Shown one piece after another: positions 25,274 to 34,197 of a stretch of DNA of 64,000 nucleotides. Both the position numbers and the translations under genes were made by a program. The DNA is taken from the NCBI GenBank assembly GCA_051016155.1, contig CP136537.1:1302001-1366000 (forward strand), read 5' to 3'. A model generated the notes under the pieces. That model searched no databases. It had not been told where the DNA came from and saw only the letters and a program-made list of their open reading frames with translations. Every line of letters begins with the position of its first letter. The first letter of the stretch is position 1. The DNA is from RCC90-49c sp051016155. GTDB taxonomy: Bacteria > Bacteroidota > Bacteroidia > Cytophagales > Amoebophilaceae.

Positions 25274-26587
25274 ATGATAGGCCTACAAATCGCTGTAGTG
25301 TTGTTTGCTATTCTTCTAGGGACTAGGCTTCAGGGAATGAGCCTAGGGATTATGGGAGGACTTGGGTTGGCTATTTTGACGTTTGTATTTCACCTTCCAC
25401 CTACTGAGCCGCCTTTTGACGTACTCATGATTGTGAGCGCCGTGGTCACTGCCTCAGGCACGCTAGAAGCGGCCGGTGGGTTGCGCTATTTGACGCTACT
25501 GGCAGAAAAGATCATTAGAAGATACCCCTATAGAATTACCTTTATCAGTCCACTTGTTGTTTATCTATTCACCTTTCTGGGAGGAACGGGCCATACTATT
25601 TACTCAATTCTGCCTGTGATTGCCGATGTGGCCAAAGATGTGGGCGTAAGGCCCTCTAGACCCTTGTCAGTGGCAGTGATTGCTGCCCAGCAGGCAGTAG
25701 TGGCCAGTCCTATATCGGCCCCGACAGCACTTGTCGTGGGGCTTTTAGCACCCCATGGAATAGGCCTAGTCGATATTTTAAAGGTATGCCTTCCTGCCAC
25801 GCTAGGAGGGGTTATCGTATCCACTTTAGTAGTAAACAAGCTAGGCAAAGAGCTACATGAGGACCCTGAATATCTGAAAAGAGTCACAGCTTCTCAGCAA
25901 GAGCAGCCCCCCACCCCCGAAGTCTACACTGTTTCGAAATCGGCTAAGCAAGCTGTTGGGCTATTCATGTTAGGTATTGCTTGGATCATCCTGATGGGTG
26001 CTTTGCCTCATCTGAAACCCAGCTGGGAGATACATGGAGTGACAAAAGTTCTAAGCATGCCCACTGTGATTGAGATCATCATGCTGGCGGTAGCTGCTCT
26101 GATCGTCCTGACATGTCAGGTAAGTCCCCGAGAAATTGCACACAGCAGTGTGTTTATCACAGGCATCCAAGCTGTTATTGCCATTCTAGGAATTTCTTGG
26201 CTAGGAGATACTTTTATCAGTGCCCACAAAGCAGACATATTAGCCAATGTTCAGACGCAGATCATGCAAGCTCCTTGGCAGTTCAGCATTATACTTTTCT
26301 TAATGTCCATCGTCTTGGTGAGTCAAGCTGCCACGATTCGAGCCATGATTCCTTTGGGGATTGCTATAGGGCTACCTGCTACGGCGCTTTTGGCAGCACT
26401 GCCTGCGGTGAATGGTTTATTCTTTATTCCTAACTATCCTACTATTTTGGCTGCTGTCAATTTTGATCGGACAGGTACTACGCGGATAGGCGATTGGATC
26501 TTGAACCACAGTTTTATGGTGCCAGGCCTTGTGGCTACTACCACAGCTGTGGCTATCGCCAGTGGGCTAGTGAAGCTTCTTTTTTAG
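25274..26587 (+). CDS. Dcu-type anaerobic C4-dicarboxylate transporter
   Basis: Dcu carriers exchange fumarate, malate or aspartate for succinate across the inner membrane. The 437-residue product from the ATG at 25274 (MIGLQIAVVLFAILLGTRLQ) has about ten to twelve membrane spans. It shows the family blocks AVVTASGTLEAAGGLRYLTL, FLGGTGHTIYSILPVIADVA and RPLSVAVIAAQQAVVASPIS. The end includes NGLFFIPNYPTILAAVNFDR and GDWILNHSFMVPGLV, which match DcuA/DcuB. An upstream in-frame extension of 53 codons to 25115 is hydrophilic and unlike the family, so it was rejected. In a symbiont this could import host dicarboxylates. Confidence 0.9.
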   Translation: MIGLQIAVVLFAILLGTRLQGMSLGIMGGLGLAILTFVFHLPPTEPPFDVLMIVSAVVTASGTLEAAGGLRYLTLLAEKIIRRYPYRITFISPLVVYLFTFLGGTGHTIYSILPVIADVAKDVGVRPSRPLSVAVIAAQQAVVASPISAPTALVVGLLAPHGIGLVDILKVCLPATLGGVIVSTLVVNKLGKELHEDPEYLKRVTASQQEQPPTPEVYTVSKSAKQAVGLFMLGIAWIILMGALPHLKPSWEIHGVTKVLSMPTVIEIIMLAVAALIVLTCQVSPREIAHSSVFITGIQAVIAILGISWLGDTFISAHKADILANVQTQIMQAPWQFSIILFLMSIVLVSQAATIRAMIPLGIAIGLPATALLAALPAVNGLFFIPNYPTILAAVNFDRTGTTRIGDWILNHSFMVPGLVATTTAVAIASGLVKLLF

Positions 26588-26625
26588 AATCTTCTCGCTT
26601 TGACCAGGACTAGTGTTCAAAAGAC

Positions 26626-27678
26626 CTATTGATCACCAAAAGACAAACTAACCTCTTCTTGCTCGACGCAGAGCCGCCCAACACCGCCGTGGGGGAAAGC
26701 CAAGTTGGGCGCTTCGTGGCCTACAGGAAAATTAAAAGCTACAGGATATTCGTACTCAGCTACATGCTCTTGAATGATCTCTTCAGCACTCTTACCAAAA
26801 GGATTATCTAGTTTGTCTTGTACGTTAGTCATGCTGCCTACCACAAGCCCAGCCAATTGCTCCAGCTTTCCAGTGCGTTTCAATTGTACCATTACCCGGT
26901 CCAGCCTAAAAAGCGCAACGTCCACATCTTCTATTACGAGAATCTTATGGTCCGTATCAAGGGCTGAGGGCGTCTCCATGTTGCTACAAATCATGGTCAA
27001 ATTACCGCCTACTACAGGAGCCGTCACTGTGCCACATCTATTGAGCCTATTAGGACGGGCTGCGAGCCGAGCCTGCCCTTCAAAGAGCCATGTTTTTAAA
27101 CTGGCCACAGAAGAGGCATACTGTGGTTTAAAGAAATGTTTGGGCATTTCGCCATGCACCGCTGTAATGCCTAGCTGATGTAGTCTTAGATGCAAGGTAG
27201 TGATATCACTAAAGCCAATGATCCACTTGGGGCTTTGTAATAAGGGCATGAAGTCAAGGGCATCTACAATACGGGTAGTGCCATAACCTCCTCTTAAAGC
27301 AAGAATAGCACGAATAGTAGGATCGTTCATTGCCCATTGCATGTCTTCCATTCTCTGAGCGTCTGTGCCAGCGAATCTACCGTGCCGCGCCTGAACATGC
27401 TGGCCAAGTACTACCTCTAGTCCCCAAGACTCCAGCAGTTGAACAGTTTTCTTCACAATGCGCGCTGAATCCTCCAGCCAGAAAGAGGGAGCTACGATAG
27501 CCACCTTGTCCCCTTGCCTTAGTAGGGGAGGTTGAATGGGGACACTATGCTTGCCTCGGACCGAATGCTCCACACTACTTGGACTTCCCAACATGAGTGT
27601 AAGTATAAATAGACGTGCGGCATAGCTCCCTCCCTCACAACTCAAGCAACATCGCACCAGCCAATGATCTTTCATCAT
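26626..27678 (-). CDS. LD-carboxypeptidase (peptidase family S66)
   Basis: S66 enzymes remove the terminal D-Ala from tetrapeptides during murein recycling in the cytosol. The product is 350 residues. It shows DKVAIVAPSFWLED, ALRGGYGTTRIVDALDF, the nucleophile elbow IIGFSDITTLHLR (Ser), the Glu region ILVIEDVDVALFRLDRVMVQ, and the His region FPVGHEAPNLAFPHGGVGRL. The catalytic Ser-Glu-His set is therefore present. The first 45 residues form an extra N-terminal segment with a hydrophobic stretch (AARLFILTLMLGS); either a later start is used or the protein is exported. Its 3' end converges closely with the Dcu gene. Confidence 0.87.
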   Translation of the reverse strand: MMKDHWLVRCCLSCEGGSYAARLFILTLMLGSPSSVEHSVRGKHSVPIQPPLLRQGDKVAIVAPSFWLEDSARIVKKTVQLLESWGLEVVLGQHVQARHGRFAGTDAQRMEDMQWAMNDPTIRAILALRGGYGTTRIVDALDFMPLLQSPKWIIGFSDITTLHLRLHQLGITAVHGEMPKHFFKPQYASSVASLKTWLFEGQARLAARPNRLNRCGTVTAPVVGGNLTMICSNMETPSALDTDHKILVIEDVDVALFRLDRVMVQLKRTGKLEQLAGLVVGSMTNVQDKLDNPFGKSAEEIIQEHVAEYEYPVAFNFPVGHEAPNLAFPHGGVGRLCVEQEEVSLSFGDQ

Positions 27679-28036
27679 AAAAACTATTTTCTACCAATGT
27701 AACCTTCCTTGACTTTATTCCCTCTCTCATCACCAACTAATTGCGGAAAATAAGACAACTATTAAAACTATTTGTTTATAATATGCCTTGCGTAATTTAC
27801 CTTGCACAATAGGATTGTCATTCCGAGCCTGGCGAGGAAATCCAAGCGTATTGGGCCTCGTAGGGATGTTTCGAATGCAATATGAAGAAATGCGCCACCT
27901 TGGAAAGAGCTGCGTAAGGTGAGTGAGGTATCAAACGTTTTACAAAGGGGCCTCCTTAAGCCCTGGTGGCCAATGCTTTGCAAGAGATATTGCTTAATTT
28001 CAGCCTGTTAGTGAGCCTCTTTTAACCCAAACGCGT
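27679..28036. other. Intergenic region with a dispersed repeat
   Basis: Between the divergent LD-carboxypeptidase and symporter-HD genes there is no supported gene. It contains the left-half GTCATTCCGAGCCTGGCGAG repeat (27828-27890) and presumably the promoters of both flanking genes, though no sigma motif is clear. Confidence 0.5.
27828..27890 (+). repeat. Dispersed GTCATTCCGAG-type repeat, divergent copy
   Basis: It reads GTCATTCCGAGCCTGGCGAG and then GAAATCCAAGCG, followed by a GCCTCGTAGGGATG block. This matches the left half of the copy at 34198-34276 (GTCATTCAGAGTCTGGCGAG). Similar imperfect palindromes ending in GAATGAC are widespread in bacterial genomes. Confidence 0.6.
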
Positions 28037-31000
28037 ATGAGCTATCCTTCTAACCCTGTAGATATTGGCATCCTTGCTGGATTCTTAGCTATTAACCTCC
28101 TTCTGGGCCTACAAGCAGGCCGTAAAATAAAGAGCTTCCGCGAGTATGCCGTAGGCAAAAAAGACTTTTCTACAGGTGCGCTGACAGCTACCATTACAGC
28201 TACTTGGATTGGAGGTGGATTTCTCTTCCACACACTAACAAATATTTACACCACTGGGTTACAGTATATCATAATAATACTAGGAGAAGTACTATGTCTA
28301 CTGATTATTGGCCGAATCTTAGCTATACGCATGGGAGAATTCCTAAACAATATTTCTGTAGCAGAAGCCATGGGCGACCTGTATGGGCAGACAGTACGCC
28401 TTATCACTGCCCTCAGTAGTATCCTCGGAAGATTAGGCTACTTAGCTATTCAGTTTAAAGTTTTAGGCCAAATATTTGCTTGGCTATTTGGTTTAGAAGA
28501 AGAGAGGGTGATCTTTTTAACAGCTGTTATCGTTACTTTCTATTCTGCTTTAGGTGGAGTACGCGCCGTGACTATTACAGATGTATTTCAGTTTGTCGCT
28601 TTTAGCATATTTATACCTATCCTGGCGCTCGTCATCTGGAATAACCTTGAGCAACCTGAACAGGTTACGGACGTACTTACAAAAAAGTCCATATTCAGTT
28701 TAAGTAGAACGATAGGCTGGAACTCTCAGTTTCTATCTTCCTTAAGCGTGATGCTCTATTTCACAATACCTAGCATGAATCCGCCCACGTTTCAAAGAGT
28801 AGCTATGGCACGCGACATTGAACAGAGCAAACGCTCCTTTACGTATGCTGCAGTAAAAACATTTTTTATAATCATGATAGTATCCTGGATTGCTATTCTA
28901 TTATTAGCTGATAATAGTGAGTTAGAGCCTCAGCATCTTGTAGAACATATGCTTGATCGTTACGCCTACACAGGATTGAAGGGATTAATAGCTATAGGAA
29001 TTACTGCTATGGCCATGTCCACGGCTGACTCTGACTTGAATGCTTGTTCTGTGTTGGCTGTTAACGATATTATGAGACCCACTGTGTCCTCTTTCAAAAC
29101 GTCTATTTGGGTGACTAGATGTTTTTCTCTTGGCTTAGGTGGCTTGGCCTTGTTGATGGCATTGTATGAAGGCGGTGTACTAGACCTTATGTTATTTACT
29201 GCCAACTTCTATATGCCTATCGTGACAGTCCCACTGCTGATGGCCATCTTTGGCTTTCGGGGCACCTCCAGGGCTGCCTTGGTGGGGATGGCCGCTGGCG
29301 TCGTTACGGTCTTAACTTGGAACGAGTACTTGGCGCATACAGACATTCCAAGCTTCCTTCCAGGCATGGTGGCTAACCTAGTGGGGCTGATGGGGACGCA
29401 CTATCTGCTCGGAGAAGAAGGCGGCTGGGTAGGGATCAAAGACAAGAAGCCCCTACTTGAGGCGAGAAGAGCTCGCCAAGCTGCCTGGCAGGCGTTCAAG
29501 CAAGACCTCCAAGAGCCGTTTCTCTACTTGATGATTAATCTACCTACCAACAGATGGTCCTATGCCCTGTTCGGTGTGTACGTGCTGGGCACTACTTTCT
29601 CTTCTTTCTTTCTTATTCCTGCAGCGGTAGTGGCGGCCCATCCTCTTCTCTACAGCCACCTTACCTATTCTGTACTCATTTTTATCTCCCTCTTCTTGAC
29701 CTACCCTGCCTGGCCCTCCACCTTCAAGCACAAGCCCTTGATGGCCTACGCCTGGCCCATCGGCATTGGCTATCTCCTCTTTTGGGTAGGCACGCTCCTT
29801 ACAGTGCTCAGTGGCTTTCACCAACTGCAAGTCATCTTCTTCATGCTCAACTTGGTGCTGGCTGCCCTGCTCATCTCCTGGCCGCTGCTACTCACCCTGG
29901 CCCTCAGTGGCATCTTGCTCGCCCTAGGCACCTTGTACCTTTATGCAGGTGGGATTCCCTGGAGCCATGTAGCCCCTGAGCTGCAGTTTAGGTTTATCTA
30001 CAGCTTGCCGCTGGCGGCTAGCCTGGCCATCGCTCTTTACAAATACAAGCAAGACTACAAGCTCCTGCTCAAGAAAAGAGAGATTATTGGCAAAGAGTAT
30101 GTACGCTTGGAAGGCCTTTACAAAGAAGATAGAGCATCCCTAGAAGCTGCTTTTGTAGAGAATATGGCTGTCAAAACAACCCTTAGAGAAGCCAAAGCTG
30201 ACGAGCTAGGAGAGCTAGTGCACACCTGCAAAGCGCTTTACAAAGAGTTGGCAAGCATGGCAGAGGAATCAGAACAAGCCCGAGAGCTACTAGAAGAGTT
30301 TCAAGTGCTCAACAAGCGGCTCACCCACACAGCGACGCACTTGGTAGACCTGGCAGAGCGGGCAGAGTACGTAGCGCTAAAATTAGAGCATACAAAGATC
30401 GATGATCTGTTGATGTATGTCAGAACCCAGCTGAGCTTTAGTAGACAAGAAAAGCACGTGGAGGTGCGCTATCAGAGCCAGCAAGCGCAAGTGGAGTGTG
30501 ATGTGCTCAAGATTGCCAAGATGCTCCTAGATAGCGTTACCTTTCTGCGGCTGCAGGCTGCTTCCTCAGAAGCCCCCATCCTACTGACAGTAGAAGATAC
30601 GTGGCTGCACTATCCGCTCCACTCTGTGCAGCGCACCGACTATGCCAAAAAGGTGAAAGCCGTTCGCTTTGTCATCACCCTCGAAGGAGAGGCGCCTCCG
30701 CTAGCGCCTCTCTACACAGCCAAGCTAGCGCACAAAGAAGCGCCCAGCACTTCCTTTCCAGAGCGAGAAGAAGCCATCGTGATGAGCAAGCGCGTAATCA
30801 ATGCGCACTATGGCTACTGGGAGGTGTCCTCTCACAGGCTAATGTATGTCATTCCCGCCACCCTCTCTCAAGTGCGTCCTGAGGACATGGACCTGCTAGC
30901 GCCCAAGTTGTACAAGGAAAGAGCGCGAGCAGACGACACGTATCCAGGGGCCAAGGAGCAAGAAGCAGCCCTCCTGCAATCCATCTCAGAACGGACAAAA

Positions 31001-31540
31001 GTAGATGTAGGGCTCGTGAGCGATGCGATCGAGGTGATCAAAGACTACCATGGCCCTGTCAAGCGCAGATCAGGCGAACCCTTTTACCTGCACCCCATCG
31101 CTGTAGCGCAGATTGTCTTAGACTACGATCAAGAGGAGGCTACGATTTTGGGAGCGCTCCTCCACGACACAGTAGAAGATACAGAGCTATCGCTTGATCA
31201 GGTAGAGACGCGTTATGGCAAGGAAGTACGGCACATAGTAGATGGAGTGACGCATCTAGAGAGTGCCTCAGGGAGTATCTACCGCATCAAGCTGACAGAC
31301 AATGAGAACATCATGCAGCTGATTGAGACCACAGACAAACGGATTTTGTATGTGAAGCTAGCCGACCGCATGCACAACATGCGGACGATCAAGTTCAAGA
31401 AGTACGAGAGCCAGCTGAACAAGGCCAACGAGACGATCCGCTTCTTTGTGCCGCTGGCTGAGAAGCTGGGACTGAAAGGAGCAGCTAGAGAACTCGAGGG
31501 GTTGTGTGCAGAGGTTTTCAGTAGAGAAAAAGCTAGCTGA
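28037..31540 (+). CDS. Sodium:solute symporter fused to a degenerate sensor-kinase region and a RelA/SpoT HD hydrolase domain
   Basis: The 1167-residue protein has four parts. Residues about 1-480 form a sodium:solute symporter (start NPVDIGILAGFLAINLLLGL; later FYSALGGVRAVTITDVFQF and AMAMSTADSDLNACSVLAVN). Residues about 498-645 are a second block of five or six membrane spans. Residues about 668-960 are a cytosolic coiled-coil and a histidine-kinase-like fold without a recognisable phosphoacceptor His or ATP-binding N/G boxes. Residues about 980-1165 are a RelA/SpoT-type HD domain with RRSGEPFYLHPIAVAQIV, ALLHDTVEDT, VKLADRMHNMRTI and RFFVPLAEKLGL. The metal ligands are kept, so ppGpp hydrolysis is plausible; no synthetase domain follows. 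It is a paralogue of 60276-63734. Transcription probably ends at the terminator at 31652. Confidence 0.85.
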   Translation: MSYPSNPVDIGILAGFLAINLLLGLQAGRKIKSFREYAVGKKDFSTGALTATITATWIGGGFLFHTLTNIYTTGLQYIIIILGEVLCLLIIGRILAIRMGEFLNNISVAEAMGDLYGQTVRLITALSSILGRLGYLAIQFKVLGQIFAWLFGLEEERVIFLTAVIVTFYSALGGVRAVTITDVFQFVAFSIFIPILALVIWNNLEQPEQVTDVLTKKSIFSLSRTIGWNSQFLSSLSVMLYFTIPSMNPPTFQRVAMARDIEQSKRSFTYAAVKTFFIIMIVSWIAILLLADNSELEPQHLVEHMLDRYAYTGLKGLIAIGITAMAMSTADSDLNACSVLAVNDIMRPTVSSFKTSIWVTRCFSLGLGGLALLMALYEGGVLDLMLFTANFYMPIVTVPLLMAIFGFRGTSRAALVGMAAGVVTVLTWNEYLAHTDIPSFLPGMVANLVGLMGTHYLLGEEGGWVGIKDKKPLLEARRARQAAWQAFKQDLQEPFLYLMINLPTNRWSYALFGVYVLGTTFSSFFLIPAAVVAAHPLLYSHLTYSVLIFISLFLTYPAWPSTFKHKPLMAYAWPIGIGYLLFWVGTLLTVLSGFHQLQVIFFMLNLVLAALLISWPLLLTLALSGILLALGTLYLYAGGIPWSHVAPELQFRFIYSLPLAASLAIALYKYKQDYKLLLKKREIIGKEYVRLEGLYKEDRASLEAAFVENMAVKTTLREAKADELGELVHTCKALYKELASMAEESEQARELLEEFQVLNKRLTHTATHLVDLAERAEYVALKLEHTKIDDLLMYVRTQLSFSRQEKHVEVRYQSQQAQVECDVLKIAKMLLDSVTFLRLQAASSEAPILLTVEDTWLHYPLHSVQRTDYAKKVKAVRFVITLEGEAPPLAPLYTAKLAHKEAPSTSFPEREEAIVMSKRVINAHYGYWEVSSHRLMYVIPATLSQVRPEDMDLLAPKLYKERARADDTYPGAKEQEAALLQSISERTKVDVGLVSDAIEVIKDYHGPVKRRSGEPFYLHPIAVAQIVLDYDQEEATILGALLHDTVEDTELSLDQVETRYGKEVRHIVDGVTHLESASGSIYRIKLTDNENIMQLIETTDKRILYVKLADRMHNMRTIKFKKYESQLNKANETIRFFVPLAEKLGLKGAARELEGLCAEVFSREKAS

Positions 31541-31651
31541 TAGCGTCTAGTTTGGAGAAGGCGTTGCTGCGAGCTTGAGATAGCTTCTCAGGCTACATTC
31601 CCAGGGAGATGGTAATAAGATGACAGAATCGTGAGGGGGCCATGTGGAGCT

Positions 31652-31680
31652 AAAAAAGGATAGTAGCTCATCCTTTTTTT
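31652..31680 (+). terminator. Rho-independent terminator after the symporter-HD gene
   Basis: AAAAAAGGAT pairs with ATCCTTTTTTT around an AGTAGCTC loop, giving a stem flanked by an A-tract and followed by seven T. It lies about 110 bp after the 31540 stop codon and could also act on transcripts from the reverse side. Confidence 0.7.
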
Positions 31681-31767
31681 GGAGGCTCTTTAGCGGAGAA
31701 AGAATAAGTGCATAGCAGGTTAAATATCAATTGCTATACTTGTCCTAGATTGAGAGTCCGATTTTCT

Positions 31768-32049
31768 TCAGCTTGAGTGATACACCTCTTTGCGGTGTTT
31801 GATGGCTATAATGTTGACAGCGTGCGATGCTGCATCGATACAGTAGACGACCCTATAGTCACCCACACGTAATCTTCGGTGGCCTTTGAGGCTATGACGC
31901 AGAGGTTTTCCATAACCAATGGGATTGGTCATGAGCCGCTCTTCAATGGCTTTTTTGATTCGTAGCTTAGCAGTCTGTGGCAGCCGAGGAATATCTTGCT
32001 TAACCACTGCCTCGAAATAGACAACGGCATAAGGCTTATTGCCAGACAT
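31768..32049 (-). CDS. RelE/ParE-type toxin
   Basis: RelE-type toxins cleave mRNA at the ribosome. The 93-residue product from the ATG at 32049 (MSGNKPYAVVYFEAVVKQDI) has the compact fold markers IPRLPQTAKLRIKKAIEERL, PIGYGKPLRHSLKGHRRLRV and GDYRVVYCID, including the basic and aromatic residues near the active site. The start overlaps the end of the antitoxin gene by 14 bp, the typical antitoxin-first order. An upstream in-frame extension to 32079 is antitoxin sequence in another frame. Confidence 0.87.
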   Translation of the reverse strand: MSGNKPYAVVYFEAVVKQDIPRLPQTAKLRIKKAIEERLMTNPIGYGKPLRHSLKGHRRLRVGDYRVVYCIDAASHAVNIIAIKHRKEVYHSS

Positions 32050-32257
32050 CACTGTGTTTGACCAGCACCTTGTTTTCAATGCTACGAATTTCGGCCAGGG
32101 CAGACAGTGTTATGTCTTCTCTGTCTTCCAAAGCTTCTAAAAGAAGCTCTTTGGCCAAACTAGCAGTAGATTGGTGCGTTGCTTGCGCCATAGTGCCTAG
32201 CAGGGTGGCTGTTTCGGGAGCTAGTGTAAGCCCGATTCTTGGTTTTTGTGTAGGCAT
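32036..32257 (-). CDS. Antitoxin of the RelE-type pair (ribbon-helix-helix-like)
   Basis: The 73-residue product (TPETATLLGTMAQ-like N-terminal strand and helix: RIGLTLAPETATLLGTMAQA; then TASLAKELLLEALEDREDIT) fits a CopG/ribbon-helix-helix DNA-binding antitoxin with a C-terminal toxin-binding tail. It is co-transcribed with, and overlaps, the toxin gene at 31768-32049. Antitoxin-toxin complexes usually repress their own promoter, which would lie just upstream of 32257. Confidence 0.8.
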   Translation of the reverse strand: MPTQKPRIGLTLAPETATLLGTMAQATHQSTASLAKELLLEALEDREDITLSALAEIRSIENKVLVKHSDVWQ

Positions 32258-32342
32258 GATCTTTTCATCTTTTCATCTACAAGTGTAACACTTTCGTAAC
32301 GGATTGTCAAGTTTTTTCTCTAATTATTTTGGACATGCATCC

Positions 32343-33284
32343 TTACTGCTTTTGGGTGAGCTCCTGAAAGATAGTCTCTAGCGAGCGTTTTTGTTCTTCT
32401 AAGCCTAAGAGCGTCAAATTTTGTTCTTGTGCAAAGCGGAATAGGGACTCACGCATGGCGATGCCGTGACGAGCATGCACCACATACTTACCATCTGAGA
32501 CAACCGTTACCTGCTGAACGCCTGCCAGCTGCTCGAGCGCTGCCAAGGGGGCAGATTCTCTAAATTCTATCAGTAAGTGTACGTGGCTTGAGGTGATCAG
32601 CTGTGCTAAGGGGCCATGAATGAGGACTTGCCCATGATTGATGAGGAGCACTTGGTCGCACAAAGCTTCTACCTCCTGCATGATGTGGGTAGAGAGAATG
32701 ACAGCCTTGTCGTAGCTTATGGCTTTGATCAGTGTTCGGAGCTCGTGCAGCTGATTAGGATCGAGGCCTGTCGTGGGTTCATCCAAAATCAAAACTGCTG
32801 GATCGTGAATCAGGGCTTGGGCCAGGCCCACTCTTTGGCGATAGCCTTTGGAGAGCGCTTTGATTTTTTTGTTTTGCATCTCGGTAATACCACACCTTTC
32901 TACTACCTCTTGGGTCCTGGTCCAACACTGCGTACGCTTCAAGCCCCGAATGCTGCCCATGAACTGCAGGTATTCGTGCACATACATCTCCAGGTAAAGA
33001 GGATTATGCTCAGGGAGGTAGCCTATATGCTTTTGTGCCTGACGGGGCTGCTGCCCGACATCGTAGCCACACACCTCAATACTCCCTTCGGAGGGCCTGA
33101 GATAGCCTGTGAGCATCTTCATCGTGGTGGACTTCCCTGCACCATTAGGCCCTAGGAAGCCCCAAATTTGCCCCGGAGCTACCTGAAAGGACAGCTGATG
33201 TACGACATTGTGCTGATGAAAACGCTTAGAAAGTTGATTGACAACTACTAAAGGAGAGGTAGGAGACGACAAATTGGATGACAT
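32343..33284 (-). CDS. ABC transporter ATP-binding protein, GldA-like
   Basis: The 313-residue ATPase has a P-loop GFLGPNGAGKSTTMKMLTGY, a Q-loop region GYLPEHNPLYLEMYVHEYLQ, the signature LSKGYRQRVGLAQALIHDPA, Walker B AVLILDEPTTGLDP and a switch His in LSTHIMQEVEAL. The GYLPEHNPLY variant and the about 80-residue C-terminal extension match GldA of Bacteroidota. That protein works with permeases GldF and GldG in gliding-associated transport. Neither permease gene is next to it, so the partner is unknown and GldA is a family-level call. Confidence 0.82.
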   Translation of the reverse strand: MSSNLSSPTSPLVVVNQLSKRFHQHNVVHQLSFQVAPGQIWGFLGPNGAGKSTTMKMLTGYLRPSEGSIEVCGYDVGQQPRQAQKHIGYLPEHNPLYLEMYVHEYLQFMGSIRGLKRTQCWTRTQEVVERCGITEMQNKKIKALSKGYRQRVGLAQALIHDPAVLILDEPTTGLDPNQLHELRTLIKAISYDKAVILSTHIMQEVEALCDQVLLINHGQVLIHGPLAQLITSSHVHLLIEFRESAPLAALEQLAGVQQVTVVSDGKYVVHARHGIAMRESLFRFAQEQNLTLLGLEEQKRSLETIFQELTQKQ

Positions 33285-33359
33285 GGGAAGGATAATAACA
33301 GTAATGTATTTTATATCTTGTGCTTTGTAGACACAAAATTATACCATTTATAACTATCA

Positions 33360-33896
33360 ATGACCCACACAAAAATCACGGTCGTAGCAACGACCAACCG
33401 TACAGATTCCTTATCAGCCCAAATAGCAAACCATTATGTAAAGCTTTTGCAGCAAAAAGGCTGCCCAAGCCAGGTGCTCCAACTAGTAGATTTGCCAGCC
33501 GACTTTACAGCCAAAGCCCTGTATGAACACCGAGGCCAGCATGAAGCGTTCAACCGCTTGCGTGCTGTGATGGAAGCTACCCAGAAATACGTATTCATTG
33601 TGCCTGAATACAATGGCTCTTTTCCAGGCGTTTTCAAGGCCTTTATCGATGGGCTGCAATTTCCAGACACTTTTAAAGGCAAAAAATGCGCTCTGGTAGG
33701 CGTGTCCAAGGGCCCCCAAGGAGCTGCTTTTGCTATGAGCCACCTTACAGACATTTTTCATTACCTACGAATGCACGTCTACCCACTTAAGCCCAGACTC
33801 GCGGGCATTCACGACAGCCAGCTGGCCACTGTTTTAGCCAACCAGCAATATGTGCAGCTGCTCGAGGAGCAGGTCGCTGGCATGGTGGATTATTGA
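33360..33896 (+). CDS. NAD(P)H-dependent FMN reductase-like flavoprotein
   Basis: The 178-residue flavodoxin-fold product matches the NADPH-dependent FMN reductase family (chromate/azo reductase type). It has the phosphate-binding start TTNRTDSLSAQIANHYVKLL, the flavin region FIVPEYNGSFPGVFKAFIDG and the block ALVGVSKGPQGAAFAMSHLT. The Ser/Asn-rich first loop and the PEYNGS motif are diagnostic. It probably reduces quinones or flavins in the cytosol. The gene is divergent from the GldA-like gene, with about 75 bp between the starts. Confidence 0.87.
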   Translation: MTHTKITVVATTNRTDSLSAQIANHYVKLLQQKGCPSQVLQLVDLPADFTAKALYEHRGQHEAFNRLRAVMEATQKYVFIVPEYNGSFPGVFKAFIDGLQFPDTFKGKKCALVGVSKGPQGAAFAMSHLTDIFHYLRMHVYPLKPRLAGIHDSQLATVLANQQYVQLLEEQVAGMVDY

Positions 33897-33970
33897 ATGG
33901 GGAGGGCTGGTCACATACAAGTCTGGATTGCCCTCTCTACAGGAACGTACGGCTTTTTTAAAGAGGCTGC

Positions 33971-34035
33971 CTTGGGTACTAGAAAAGCCTTTTAAATCAC
34001 CCAGTCACAAAATCACCCAATAATGCAATGATCTT
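33971..34035 (-). repeat. Dispersed 8-bp-periodic intergenic repeat, near-full copy
   Basis: On the reverse strand it reads GATCATTGCATTATTGGGTG, then ATTTTGTGACTGGGTG and ATTTAAAAGG, ending CTAGTACCCAAG. It aligns with 8463-8530 across about 63 bp including both flanks. It lies between the FMN reductase and recA. Confidence 0.65.
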
Positions 34036-34197
34036 GACACAGACATCGAGTGAATGTGCACCCTACTACTGCAGCCTTGTATCCGCAAGAGAGCCATGTT
34101 TGCCCAAGCTGCCTACATTTCTTACTTTAGTGGCGCTGAGGACCAGGTAGCTTCGACATCTAATCGAGTACATCGATAGACCAACAACTTATTCCAA

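Noticed and set aside
27768..27983. 71-codon minus-strand frame beside the symporter-HD gene
   Set aside because: It mostly reads through the dispersed GTCATTCCGAG repeat (RLDFLARLGMT), so it is a translated repeat rather than a gene.
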